From Acanthosoma haemorrhoidale (taxonomy: Eukaryota; Arthropoda; Insecta; Hemiptera; Acanthosomatidae), in the NCBI GenBank assembly GCA_930367205.1, contig OV884015.1, positions 76,833,341 to 76,897,340 on the forward strand: DNA of 64,000 bases, given 5' to 3'. The notes under the pieces are model-generated. The model did no database searches and was not told where the DNA came from. It saw only the letters and a list, made by a program, of their open reading frames with translations. Below are positions 37,583-48,230 of the stretch, piece by piece. Both the position numbers and the translations under genes were made by a program. How positions within the stretch are numbered: the stretch's first letter is position 1; every line of letters starts with the position of its first letter.

Positions 37583-37856
37583 GCCCTACAAAGGTCCGTG
37601 CGACGCACGTCCCAGTTAAGGGGGAGAGCCTCACTTGTAATAATTAAAAAGACTCACCTGTCTTCAAGGGAACAAAGCGCCTCTGACTAAAATATCAAAA
37701 CTTTACCAGATTTGAGTTCTTGACACAATGGAAGATGGATAGCGTCTCTTGTTGTTCAGAAACTATGCATTCAGTTTTGACAGAACGAGAGCTAGGTTAA
37801 TTTCAAGATAAGATAACCTTTTTGAATGTTTCAAGTTTAGTTGCAACAATCGACTT
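37583..37856 (-). other. putative 5' UTR of family A element
   Basis: The stretch between the ORF1 ATG and the candidate 5' target duplication. GC content falls from the ORF1 side outwards, so part of it may be host DNA. In Jockey elements the 5' UTR carries an internal RNA polymerase II promoter; I cannot point to one here. Confidence 0.45.
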
Positions 37857-37886
37857 TTGAACAAATATTGCCAAATTAAATCTGTA

Positions 37887-37975
37887 TTGTGATAAAATTA
37901 CAATCTGCTTTATTGGGAAAGAAGTAATTTGTTCAATGTTCCCATTCAAACTTTTCTAATATACTTTTCTAATAT
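37887..37975 (-). mobile_element. family B 3' end fragment B5
   Basis: The first part, GTGATAAAATTACAATCTGC and the following TTTATTGGGAAAGAAGTAATT, matches the end of the family B 3' UTR in minus orientation. The match then weakens through 'tgttcccattcaaac'. The fragment is short and diverged, and no target duplication was found. It lies just outside the candidate 5' end of the family A element. Confidence 0.65.
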
Positions 37976-39146
37976 TAATAATAAGCGTTCAGGAATCAAA
38001 CAAAGGTATACCACTATCATGAGCTAGAAAATATAAAACAAAAAACAGAGTACTCCATAGTCGTAGTGACAGGGCTAAATACAATAGTATGCAGCAATGA
38101 AGTAGAATATCACAAAGTCCTGCTGATAAAACAGAAAAATATTAAACAAGTATGATCAATATAATTAATCTGTGGTTCCTGGGGGGGGGGACGTAGGTAA
38201 GTCTAGAAACATGTATTTTCGGAGATGCGATTTTTATCTTTACGACAATATTAAAAATGTTGTGTTTATTAAAATTGAAATCTTTTGGCATCATTTATAT
38301 TTGTAAATTCCCATTTCTTGGGAGGAGCATAAGCCGGTAGCATAAGCCCGGTATAAAACGGACTGTGCATTCATACCGTTTGGATTTAATAAAACTTACC
38401 TTAGCATACCCGGGAGCCACAGAAGCATCTAATCACTCATTAAAATTTAAAAGCTGTTCAAAAATTGTGTGAATAGTAAAAACAATAATTGACATGTTAA
38501 TGAGATTTTTAAATGGCCATATAATAGTGCAGAATGGAAATAACCTGATATGAGTTTTCATAAGCGAATACTTCTATTTCGCGAATACTACTGATTTCTT
38601 ACTTGGTTAGTGATTATCGATTACTGGCTCCAGGTGGGTTTCGGTGAGACAATGAGAGCTCACTTAAGAGTTTAGTTTGTTTGTTTACCTCTGCCTTTGA
38701 AGCAAGTCGACCCAATAGGTTAGTGTTGTTCTGAAACTCACTTGAAGAGATGAGTTGTAAATGTTTTCTATCTGATGGAATAACTATAACTATTCCGACT
38801 CGTCAAATGAAATGAAATGATTATGGTTTGAAGATAATTTTGAGCTTATGGAGGATTAGTGAGTGAAGTGTAGCTAACAGAGAATAGATACCTCGGTTTG
38901 AGGCACTTTAACTTGGTCAAGCAGATTCACAGTATATAGAACACTATATTCAGTAGCAGGCTGGTTTGCCTCAATGCGAACATGGACAAGCCTAGTCTGA
39001 GCAACGCTCTAACTGGTTAAGATCGCAGAACCACGGTGGTTCCCTCGGTTTACTTGTAAGTTACTTATGCCTTACATGTGCCACATGTATGCCCAGCAAA
39101 AGGTAGAATTGCCTTTTATGCAATCAGAAATTGAGAGGATTTCATG
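37976..39146. other. no gene seen
   Basis: AT-rich sequence with a run of nine or ten G near 38181-38190; nothing else recognisable. Confidence 0.45.
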
Positions 39147-39297
39147 TAATGACTTACATCTAACATGGTATTTTTCTTAGTTTTAATGGCTTTTATGTTT
39201 ACCTCTAATCCCCAAGAATTATTGGTCTTTCTATTTTTTAGCCATTACAAAAACTGCTAAAATTACAGTAATTACATAAATAATTACCTACATGTAT
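39147..39297 (+). repeat. dispersed repeat E, copy 1
   Basis: The sequence from TAATGACTTACATCTAACAT to ATTACCTACATGTAT recurs in the same orientation at 42940-43077 with few differences (mainly a 'taattacata'-type insertion here). Inside, TTAGTTTTAATGGC and the complement of GCCATTACAAAAACTGCTAA form an imperfect inverted repeat around the centre. This suggests a small MITE-like or foldback element. The family is unknown. Confidence 0.75.
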
Positions 39298-39447
39298 GTC
39301 ACGTAATGTATAGGTATGTACACTGGGAAACAAAGTATACCAGAGGATCACCAGATAATAAATTTAACTTCATTTCGATATTTTCTAAGTTGCTAGAATA
39401 GAGTTTATGTCTAATATTATTCAGAATTTTTTTTTGTTGTTAATTCC

Positions 39448-39453
39448 TTTATT
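39448..39453 (-). promoter_or_regulatory. polyadenylation signal of family B element
   Basis: AATAAA on the minus strand, 19 nt before the end of the insertion. The same hexamer stands at the same place in nearly all family B copies, and the sequence after it differs from copy to copy. Confidence 0.75.
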
Positions 39454-39510
39454 GTGCAATAATTACAATCTGCATTTTATAAGGCAATAAGTAATTAAGA
39501 TATATGCTCT

Positions 39511-39604
39511 CATTCATACAATATTTACAGTTCATCATTCACTCGCTCATTCATACAATATTTACAGTTCATCATTCACTCGCTCATTCATACAATATTT
39601 ACAG
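39511..39604 (-). repeat. 37-bp tandem repeat in family B 3' UTR
   Basis: A perfect 37-bp unit beginning CATTCATACAATATTTACAG occurs at 39511-39547 and 39548-39584, followed by a 20-bp partial unit (39585-39604). Copies at 46594 and 17971 carry about one and a half units, so the number varies within the family. Confidence 0.9.
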
Positions 39605-39790
39605 ACAGCCCAGAGACCCCCCAAATCCACCGCAAAGAGAAAGCGGAGTCTTGGGAAGTCCCCCACGCTCCTCCGTCAGCCGCGTCACTGGATACTAGCC
39701 AGTGGAGGCTGACCAAGAGCGCGAGAGCCACAGACGCTCAGGACATGATTGGAGAGACTGGCCATTGCCAGGACTCCCACTGTCACGCGT

Positions 39791-42063
39791 TTATAGCAGG
39801 TCACGAAGCCACTGCCGTTTCAGTCTCCGAGGAGGATTATAGGGATGAGTGGCGTAGTGCATTGACTGTGCTACAGGATCAGGGTGGTTGGAAAGGCTAC
39901 TGTGGAATTTCGTAAACTTGGAAGGGATGAGTTCTAGAATGTAGGGTATATTAAGGTCGTTATGAAGGGTTTTGTTGCTGACATAATAAGGGGCATTTAC
40001 TATTGTTCTCAGGACTTTTGATTGAAAGGATTGGATACGCTTGATGTTAGACTTTTTTGCTGTCCCCCATAGCTCTATTCCGTATGTCCAGATTGGTTTA
40101 AGTATAACTTTGTAGATTAGTAGTTTATTTTCTATTGAGAGATGGGATGTCCTTTGAAGTAGTCTGTACAGTTGTCCAAAGCGTCTGTTTAGTTCTTGTC
40201 TTTTTAGTCTCGTATGTGGGTTCCAGGTCAGTCGTTTGTCAAGATGGAAGCCTAAGTACCGTACTGTCTCGGATACAGGGAGAGGAATAGAATTAAAATA
40301 AACTAGTGGACCAGACTTGCGACAAAGGGTGAAGGTAATGTGGGAGCATTTTGCTTCATTAACTTTGATCCGCCATTGATTGCACCAATACTCGATCTCG
40401 TCAAGGTGTTTTTGAAGGTTATGGGATGCTATGTCGGGGTCTGGATGGGATGACAAGACTGCAGTGTCATCTGCAAATGTGGCCAAGAAGGTATTGGGAG
40501 TAGAGGGGACATCAGCGGTGTATAGGTTATAGAGGATGGGGCCCAGGACACTGCCCTGTGGAACTCCTGCACTTATGGGATAGTAGTTAGAGTATTCTAA
40601 ACCACAGCGGACTTGGAAGAAGCGGTTTGAAAGGTAGGACTGTAGGATTAGGAAAAGGGTCTGTGGTAAATATCTTTTGAGCTTGTACAGCAAACCTGCG
40701 AGCCAAACCCTGTCAAAAGCTTGAGCTATATCGAGAAAGGCAGCAGTGCAATACTGTTTGGTTTCAAGGGCTGAGGAGATGTGATCAACAACGCGAAGGC
40801 CTTGTTGAGCAGTGGAATATCGTTGGCGGAAACCAAACTGGTGTGTGGGAAAAAGGTTTTTGGATTCAACAATGGGAAGTAGACGTTTTAGTAGGAGTTT
40901 CTCAAATATTTTTGAGAGGATAGGGAGTAGGCTAATTGGACGATAAGATGAGGCGTCATTGGGTGGTTTACCGGGTTTGGAGAATAGGACAATGATGGAA
41001 TGTTTCCAGAGGAGAGGAAAGTGCGTCGTTCGGATTATGCAATTATATATGTAGGTTAGGAAGATTATGGCTTTAGGAGGAAGTTGTTTGAGAATTTGAG
41101 GAGTAAGGAGATCATATCCAGGGGATTTTCGGTAAGGTAAGTTTTTCAGAAGGTATTTAACCTCAGAAGGGTTAACGGCTTTTGGTGGAAGAGAGAGAGG
41201 AATAGGTGAAGTGAGGAAATCTTCCACAGTTGTGCTGTGAGTATGGCTTTGATGAGAAAGGTGAGGTGTGAAAGTATGGGTAAGATGCAGAGCGAATTCC
41301 TCCGACCTATCCCCATCCGAAGCCGCCCAGGACCCATCATCACGACGGAGTGGGTGTGAAACAGGTTGATACTTTAGGATTTTTTTGGTTACGTTCCACA
41401 AGGAGTTATCCCTGGTAGACAGAGAGGAGAGGTAGGAATTGAAAGAATCGGAACGGAAGGATGCCGATCGCCGCTTTACCAATCGGCAGTACTGATTGTA
41501 CGTGCGACGATCAATAGGATGCCGGGATTTTTGCCACACTGTTCTGGAGCGGCGTTTGGATTGGATTAGATCTTTGAGATGCTGAGGTAAACGATTATGA
41601 TTGTGGATTTTTGTGTGACGATGGGGTGACGATGCCTCCAAAGCCGACCTCTGGACCAGAGTAGTGAAAGAATGCACTGCATCGTCTAGGTCTTGGGATG
41701 TTTTCAGGGATAATTTGAGGTTTACGGACTCTGTAAGAAGCTGACGGAAGTGGTCCCAGTCAACTGGGCCCCTAATAAATGAAGGAGGAGGCAGTTTGTG
41801 AATTGGTCTTAAGGAAATGGTTAATAATAAAGGGCTATGATCGGAGGAAAGGTCATCGAGGCGCTTGAGTGAATAGTTTAGTGTTCCTAAACTATTGTAA
41901 ATAAAGAAGTCAAGGAGATCAGGATTTCGGTTGGGATCTGATGGCTAATAGGTGGCTGTGTCAGGAGTGATAGTGGAGCAATGTTTCCGTGTGAGTGCAG
42001 ACAGCAAAGCACGTCCTCGTGTATTTGTGGATCTTGACCCCCAGTGTTGGTGCTTCGCATTAA
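39791..42063 (-). pseudogene. family B ORF2 (endonuclease end plus reverse transcriptase), one premature stop
   Basis: The frame is open from the truncation point to TAA at 39793-39791 except for a single TAG at 41947-41945, in the endonuclease segment ATY-stop-PSDPNRNPDLLDFF. Before the stop: FNAKHQHWGS. After it: NPDLLDFF and SDHSPLLL, the metal-binding end of an APE endonuclease. The RT then reads SPGYDLLTPQIL, YRPISLL, LDIAQAFD, GVPQGSVLGP, FADD (codons from about 40477) and RYLGFHLD, ending in RLKRQWLRDLL. The frame from GTG at 41677 gives 628 codons; open sequence extends up to 41944, so that GTG is not a true start. The N-terminal endonuclease and ORF1 are lost. It resembles family A in plan but not closely in sequence. 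Confidence 0.93.
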
Positions 42064-42076
42064 AGTATTCAGAATT

Positions 42077-42939
42077 AAACATGATTTCCTAACATGTAAC
42101 AAAAACGTTACATCTTTGCGCCTTGAGAGCACCTGACTTCTGATTTTCGGTTTTATTGAAATGTTTCTGTTTATTTGATACATTATATTTTAGTTTTACT
42201 TTTTGGGGGGGGGAGAGTGGTTTAAGCAGATCCGTCCTGATCCCTGCTTTTATCGTCCAACAAGAGGAAACAAAATCAAAATATAATACTGTTTATTTAC
42301 GATTCGACGGCGTAATAGGACTATATGTATGTATGTTTTGTATTTTATAAATGTATATATTCTGAAGAGAAGGTACTGCGCTCCCTTTTTAAGAAACTTT
42401 TTACCACCGGACGGTTACGAAGTTTTGATAAACGGAGAGGGATTCAGTGCTCCTTTCTCAAATACATGGCTCCTGTCAAAAGGTAAAAAAGAGGGGAGTC
42501 GACACTAAGCTATATCAAACGGCCAGTGAAAAATATGTAGTACTTTTTCAACTCGTTACTCAATCCTTACTTTCATTTATTTAAATCAAATTGGCCGACA
42601 TTAAGCTGGGTATTTATCTTATAAATGTACCTCTTCGTCAGGTACAAGAATACAACTTAGATAGACCATATATTTGTTAGAAATTTTGAGGGAATGTGTA
42701 TCACAGTTGAGAAGTTTTTGTGTCCTAACATTATTATGTTAAATAATAAAAATTATTCAAAACGCATTAAAGAGGAGTATACAGTCTCGGATATTTTTAT
42801 AGATTTTAATGTTTTTTTTGGATTGCGATTTCCTTATTTCTTTATATTTTTGAATAATTATACTGAAAATGTACCATAGGTGGATCAGTTCGTAACGAGA
42901 CTCTACAATAAATAGCGGACATAGTATTAATGTCAGTTT
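42077..42939. other. no gene seen
   Basis: AT-rich sequence with a G run near 42204-42213. Open frames of 60-98 codons here have no motif; the 98-codon minus frame ending at 41887 is an out-of-frame reading of the family B element. Confidence 0.45.
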
Positions 42940-43077
42940 TAATGACTTACATCTAACATGGTATTTTTCTTAGTTTTAATGGCTTTTATGTTTACCCCAA
43001 TCCCCAAGTATTATTGGTCTTTCTATGTTTTAGCCATTAAAAAAACTGCTAAAATTACAGAAATTACCTACATGTAT
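42940..43077 (+). repeat. dispersed repeat E, copy 2
   Basis: Same orientation as copy 1 at 39147-39297, about 138 bp, with scattered substitutions and a shorter A/T segment before ATTACCTACATGTAT. The flanks differ from those of copy 1. The family B insertion lies between the two copies. Confidence 0.75.
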
Positions 43078-46000
43078 TTATAAAATATTCTTTCAGCTAT
43101 GACTCGACAAATCTCAAAAGTTTGAGAAAAGTACTTAATTATGAATACGGTATTGACTTTTATAAGGTTTATTTTTTTAAGGGTCACGTTGAAGATTTCA
43201 TCGTAATATCAAAATGAGCGATTAGATCGTTTTTACTGACACTATCCTATAACCAATAAACAAACTGATCGATGTGAAGTTTAGACAGATGAAACATGAT
43301 TCACCTTAACTGTTTGAAAATACAGCCCTCCATTGGAGGGATACTAAGAATACAATCTCTTTATTCTAGCAACGTTTACACCAAGATTGAAAATCGGTAT
43401 TAAATAGCCGTTCATATTAAATAAGGTTAGTAGTATTTTCTATCATAAGATCAACTGAAATTTTCTAGTTAAATGTGGTATTGAAGGACCATGATGGGGA
43501 TTTGCACTTGGTAAAAAAAATACACATGTGCGAAAACAACGGGGGACACACCTCGACTAAAACTTAAAGCAATGAACTAGCAATTGTACTGAAGATAGTT
43601 ATAATAATATAATAATAGTACCCAACGAGTTGTATTATTATTTCTTATAGGATGTTTTGTGGAAGCCCAAGTTTCGGATTTGTATATCCTGATAGAACGC
43701 TGCCGACTTCCCTTTTTAATTAGTGCAGACTGCCATACTGTTTGGTGAACATATTCATTACGGTTGAATTGGGTACTATATTTATTGCATTCGTTCAGTT
43801 GATATATTTGCAGGCTAAACCGCTTTGTGAGGAAATAGGCCTGACACAGATATTAATCCGACAGTTACACTAATGGTAAGAAGACGGAAGAAAGGGCTGT
43901 CATCTATTGTAGCATTCGTCAGTAAATTAACTTTAATTTGAAATACTATTGATATACCTACATATAAATATATCATACTAGAGCTGAACGTATTCGTATA
44001 CGTGACTGTTTTTACTGCGCAGCTCTAATAAAATAAACATGTATAACACTGTGGATCAAATATAACTATTACATCAAAAAAAGAGAACTACCCTTGCTGA
44101 TTTATATGAGTTTCAAAGTATTTTGAACTTTCTTGATTATCTCTATTTCACACTGATATATAAGTTGTGATGGCGTTGTAAAGTGAGTTCGGATCACTTC
44201 CAAAGGCCGTATGATCGGTCTTGGTTCCATTAACCCCCGAAACCCAAGTTTTCTCATGTCCTTCAAGTTTTATCATCATATAGCAGCCGTTTTCTTCTCA
44301 TGGTGAAGAAACCATTTGATCATAAGCGCATCAATCCCGAGAGTAAATAAATCGTTACTTTATTTAATAAATCACAGTGTTTTTTATCTTAAATGGAAGA
44401 GCGATAGACTTTATTTACAACGATGAACAGAAATAGTAAACGTTTTATTGCCCTTTTGAAACCGGGAACCTTTATTTGATCAAACTTCTGGTTTTACCTA
44501 AAACATTTTAAACTGAAACTATATTTAATTTATTCGTGTATCTACTCTAGTGATAGGCCTACAATAACAGCGGCTACAAAATCACAATAACTTGTTGTTA
44601 CAATTGTTACACATTTAATCCAGTAGCTCCTCTTCAAACAGCTTCCTCATTGTTTATCAGAAATAGGACAATATTTCTTCACGATTTTTTCAGTCCTTGG
44701 ACTCGATGCATTATGAGACCACGTGATTTATGACCACTTTGTCCGTGTCAGGGCATATTTTGAATAATTTTTAAATTAGATCTATAACAATTATTTGAAT
44801 TAAAACAACCTTGATTTTCTCCCTTACAGCTTTGGTTCCCTGACATTAAAATATTGAAGCGAGTGAAAAGGGAAACTGACGAGCCTCTGGGGAGAACATT
44901 GTTACTCAGATTTTCAAACAATTTCTAAAACTATACACAAATTACAATTAGATGGAAAATCGATTTGATACTGTACAACACCTACGCAGCTGCGAACTGC
45001 CCATAGGCGTGATCGTTAAAAGAAACGTTTAGTCATAAAACATTTAGACGAAACACAGCGGTCCTCAAACAGGGGTGGGAATAGCTTTGGGTATGAACCT
45101 CTTGAGATTGAAGTCAAGATGATTTAAATTAGTTTTCATAAAATCAATTGCCCTGCGTGAGAAATTTACTTCTTACTCTCCCCCGATCGACGCTCTTGTT
45201 CACAAATCCTTCTTTTATCGTCCTAGTCATTTTAACTTTTCCTTCAAAGTAGAAAAAGATAGGTAGGAAAGAGCAAATCAGATTATTTTTAAGTTTTTTT
45301 ATCTAGAAGTCCTAGAAATTCTTAGCTATCATAATTATTTCAATTGTATGAGATAAATTATTATTAGGACTATAAAACCAAATATGAAACAAATAAATAT
45401 GAAAATGGCCTCGCGTCTTAAATGGCCTGTTGCTGCCTGTAATTTTAGATAGAATAGGTACAATAAGGTAAATACAAAAGAATTTAATTTGCGAAATTAT
45501 ATTTTTGTTATATTATGAAGTATAACTAATAAATCGCAAAATTACAAATTAATTTTATGCTCTACAACCACATTGTGTTGTACATATAAAATGTTTTATG
45601 TAATTAGGGAAATGTTAAAAAAAAAAAAAATAAAAAAACCAACACCTAAATGAAACTTATATTTGAATAAATCCTATTTCTATCTAATTTATAATTATAT
45701 TACCTAAAGTCTAATATCTATAATAACTAAAATATAATGCACAATTTATATTTTGAAAACCTATGGAGCCTCAGCTGAAGTACTGCCAATAAAATACTTC
45801 CATGACAAGAACAAAAATTAAGATTGAGTCTTTTCACATATAATGGGATGCCAACATTCTCGGGTACTGATTTAAGTGTACCTAGTGGAATCAGTTAATA
45901 ATCTCAATAAATTATGAGTTATCTGAACTTTGGGCCTTTTACCTCTTTAATTTCGCGATTATTTAACGGATTCAACACAATTAAAATAAAATAAAAGCTG

Positions 46001-46581
46001 TACAAGTATAAAAAGAAAAGTTGATGCCCATTGATTAGCGTTGGGTGAAGAGTGAGCAGACCAGATAAAGAATATGACGCTTTTGCGCAAGATAACGTCA
46101 GCATTCTTGATAAAAGGCATCTTGAGTATCATTAGTCAAGGAGGGCTATTCCCTTTCAACGAGGGCTTGGTCGAACGACTAAGGAATCGGAAATATCTCA
46201 ACCACTGCAATTTATCACTTAAATCGCCCTGCTGTTGAAGAATTCACCGATCGTGCTAAATTATGAGGGCATATTTCCGTTGCAGTAGTTTTAGCTGGAA
46301 TTCACTAAACCTCTCGTTATGAGAAATCAATTACTTCCGTCTTTAATTGAATTCCAATTCTTTCCTTCGTACACCACCTACTTTTTTATTTGGATCACAA
46401 CGAAAACAATTTTATGGACACTTAGAATAATATTGGGTTTCAATACGAAATATGATAAGAAAAAATGTCTTTTATAATTGAAACTAAGTGATTTATAAAG
46501 TTTCTCCTTTTATATTTAGCATCTCGGGGGGTTATGGAGTACGGATCCCCTCCCATCATTCCTTCTTCTATGCAAAATATC
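43078..46581. other. 3.5 kb, no gene seen
   Basis: AT-rich throughout, with short A runs (for example 45617-45630). No domain, RNA gene or further repeat family recognised. Confidence 0.45.
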
Positions 46582-46593
46582 ATTCCTCTATAT

Positions 46594-46939
46594 TATTATA
46601 TTATATTATATTCCTTTATTGTGCTATAATTACAATCTGCCTTTTATAAGGCAATAAGTAATTAAGATAAATGCTCTCATTCATACCATATTTACAGTTC
46701 ATCATTCACTCGCTCATTCATACAATATTTACAGACAGCCCAGAGACCTCCCAAATCCACATGCGAAGAGAAAGTGGAGTCTTGGGAAGTCCCCCACGCT
46801 CCTCCGTCAGCCGCGTCACCGGATACTAGCCAGTGGAGGCTGACCAAGAGCGTGAGAGCCACAGACGCTCAGGACATGATTGGAGAAACTGGCCATTGCC
46901 AGGACTCCCACTGTCACGCGTTTATAGCAGGTCACGAGG
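46594..46939 (-). mobile_element. family B element, 3' UTR-only copy B7
   Basis: This 346-bp insertion starts at the last codons of the RT (the RDLL-stop block) and runs to AATAAA. Perfect 12-bp target duplications, ATTCCTCTATAT, are at 46582-46593 and 46940-46951. The tail after AATAAA is GGAA followed by a (TATAA)-type repeat, with no poly(A). High similarity to copy B6 suggests that the two are close in age. Confidence 0.94.
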
Positions 46940-46951
46940 ATTCCTCTATAT

Positions 46952-48099
46952 AAAACTGGAATTGTAAATACTACTTGTTGTGATATTATTAATACATTTA
47001 TGGAGTTACAGTTCATTTTAGCACATAACGCTACATTACACATAATACTAATTAAGACCTCATAAGCCTAGTAATTTCAAAAGAACAATCACCAAATGTA
47101 AAGTCCCTTTCACACTAAGTGGTTCTGGAGTGCACACATCCTTCCGGTGACGTTGAGGCGACATACGTATGTCTTACGGCCTTTTTGTAATAACTTTCAG
47201 TCTGAAATTAGTATATATATGCACCTAATATCGTCAAAATCTTTTTTGTGCATTAGGTATTATAAGGCCTCGCAGTGGCACCGTGCAGTACTCCTGTGTT
47301 GACGATATTGGATGCATCCACCTCCGCGTTGTTGACGTCCCCGCAACTTCGCCGGGGATATGTTTGTTCTACCAATCTGAAAAAAAACATGTACCCCAGG
47401 CGTACGGTCAAAACCATAATGATTTTCTATTTTAAGATATTCATCCAAGAAATTCCCACAAGTAGTTTATTACTGTAGTATACGTATGTATCATTATGTA
47501 GTATAGTTAACGGTAATCCAAGGACAGAAAATATTTAAGCTGTATTCTTAATTAGAGTTTCTTAACTAACTACGGTTTATAGCTTGCTGGTTCATTAAAA
47601 AACTTCTTCCGTAAAGATAAAAGAGCAGTCATAAAGTTCACTTTGCCCCGTGGTGTAAATGACTCTGGCTCGGTGGCTGCTCTCCGTTAAATCAACTCGT
47701 TAAGCGTCAACGAATTCCCTTAATTGGAACATAGTGAGTTGTCCAACGGCTGTCTCTTTCTAACGTGTTATTTCTTCCATTCGTTCTGAATTTACTTTAG
47801 AATTCCATTTATTAACATATACATCTCAGTCCATTTACAACGATTAAAAATAAACGTTATAAAATGAAAAATACAGACATTGCCAAAATACCAAAAACAG
47901 GCACCCATAGATTTTCATCTGTAGTACCCACATGAAATAAAATGAAGAGTTACTAAACAAAAGTATTACCAAGCAGAAACAAAATAACTTTATTGTAATC
48001 CTTAGCGTATCTACACTCGCTAGTTTTGAAAACTAATTGGAATGTTACAGTAAACAATGCAGGAATAAAAATTTAGGCAATGTAAATTTGCTTACCTTA
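46952..48099. other. no gene seen
   Basis: AT-rich with a GC-richer patch near 47110-47360. No continuous frame or known motif. Confidence 0.4.
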
Positions 48100-48230
48100 G
48101 CATCTGAGGATCTAGCGCTATCTGCCACCTGTGGTGATAATTGGATAGAGGGAAGTTCAGGAAGCAAGGATGTGAGTAGGAGGAGATTACACGCTTCTGA
48201 GATCTCAAAACCACTCTAAAATAAACACAA
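48100..48230 (+). repeat. diverged dispersed repeat F, copy 1
   Basis: Alignable by eye with 50845-50950: the blocks TGAGGATC-AGC, TGGATAGA-GGA, AGGAA-CAAGGA, GGAG and CGCTTCTGA occur in the same order in both. The copies differ by many substitutions and small gaps, so this is an old repeat. I cannot name the family. Confidence 0.5.

Larger units (their letters stand above)
33384..37856 (-). mobile_element. family A Jockey-like non-LTR retrotransposon, apparently complete
   Basis: This minus-strand element has, in transcript order, a 5' region, ORF1 (37582-36470), ORF2 (36473-33813), a 3' UTR (33812-33450) and a 66-nt uninterrupted poly(A) (33449-33384). Both frames are open throughout and the GC content is far above that of the flanks. 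The 3' end is certain. The 5' end is inferred: TTGAACAAAT beside the poly(A) (33375-33384) recurs at 37857-37866, giving a candidate 9-10-bp target duplication and an element of about 4.5 kb. A weaker 7-bp match (GAACAAA, near 37671) would put the end about 190 bp earlier. The domain order and zinc-knuckle ORF1 fit the Jockey clade. The long pure poly(A) and intact frames suggest a young, possibly active copy. Confidence 0.93.
39429..42065 (-). mobile_element. family B Jockey-like non-LTR retrotransposon, long 5'-truncated copy B6
   Basis: A 2,637-bp minus-strand insertion holds the end of the endonuclease domain, the whole RT domain and a 3' UTR. Perfect 11-bp target duplications, TATTCAGAATT, are at 39418-39428 and 42066-42076. 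The 5' truncation falls inside a codon of the endonuclease GDFNAKH motif: the last base of the D codon is kept, then TTT AAT GCG AAG (FNAK). After AATAAA the tail is GGAATTAACAACAAAAAAA. This is the reference copy for family B here; the eight other pieces in the window are shorter. Confidence 0.95.

Noticed and set aside
41887..42183. 98-codon minus-strand open frame
   Set aside because: Its lower part is an out-of-frame reading of the family B endonuclease segment and its upper part is flanking DNA. The meaningful frame here is the one giving FNAKHQHWG and SDHSPLL.
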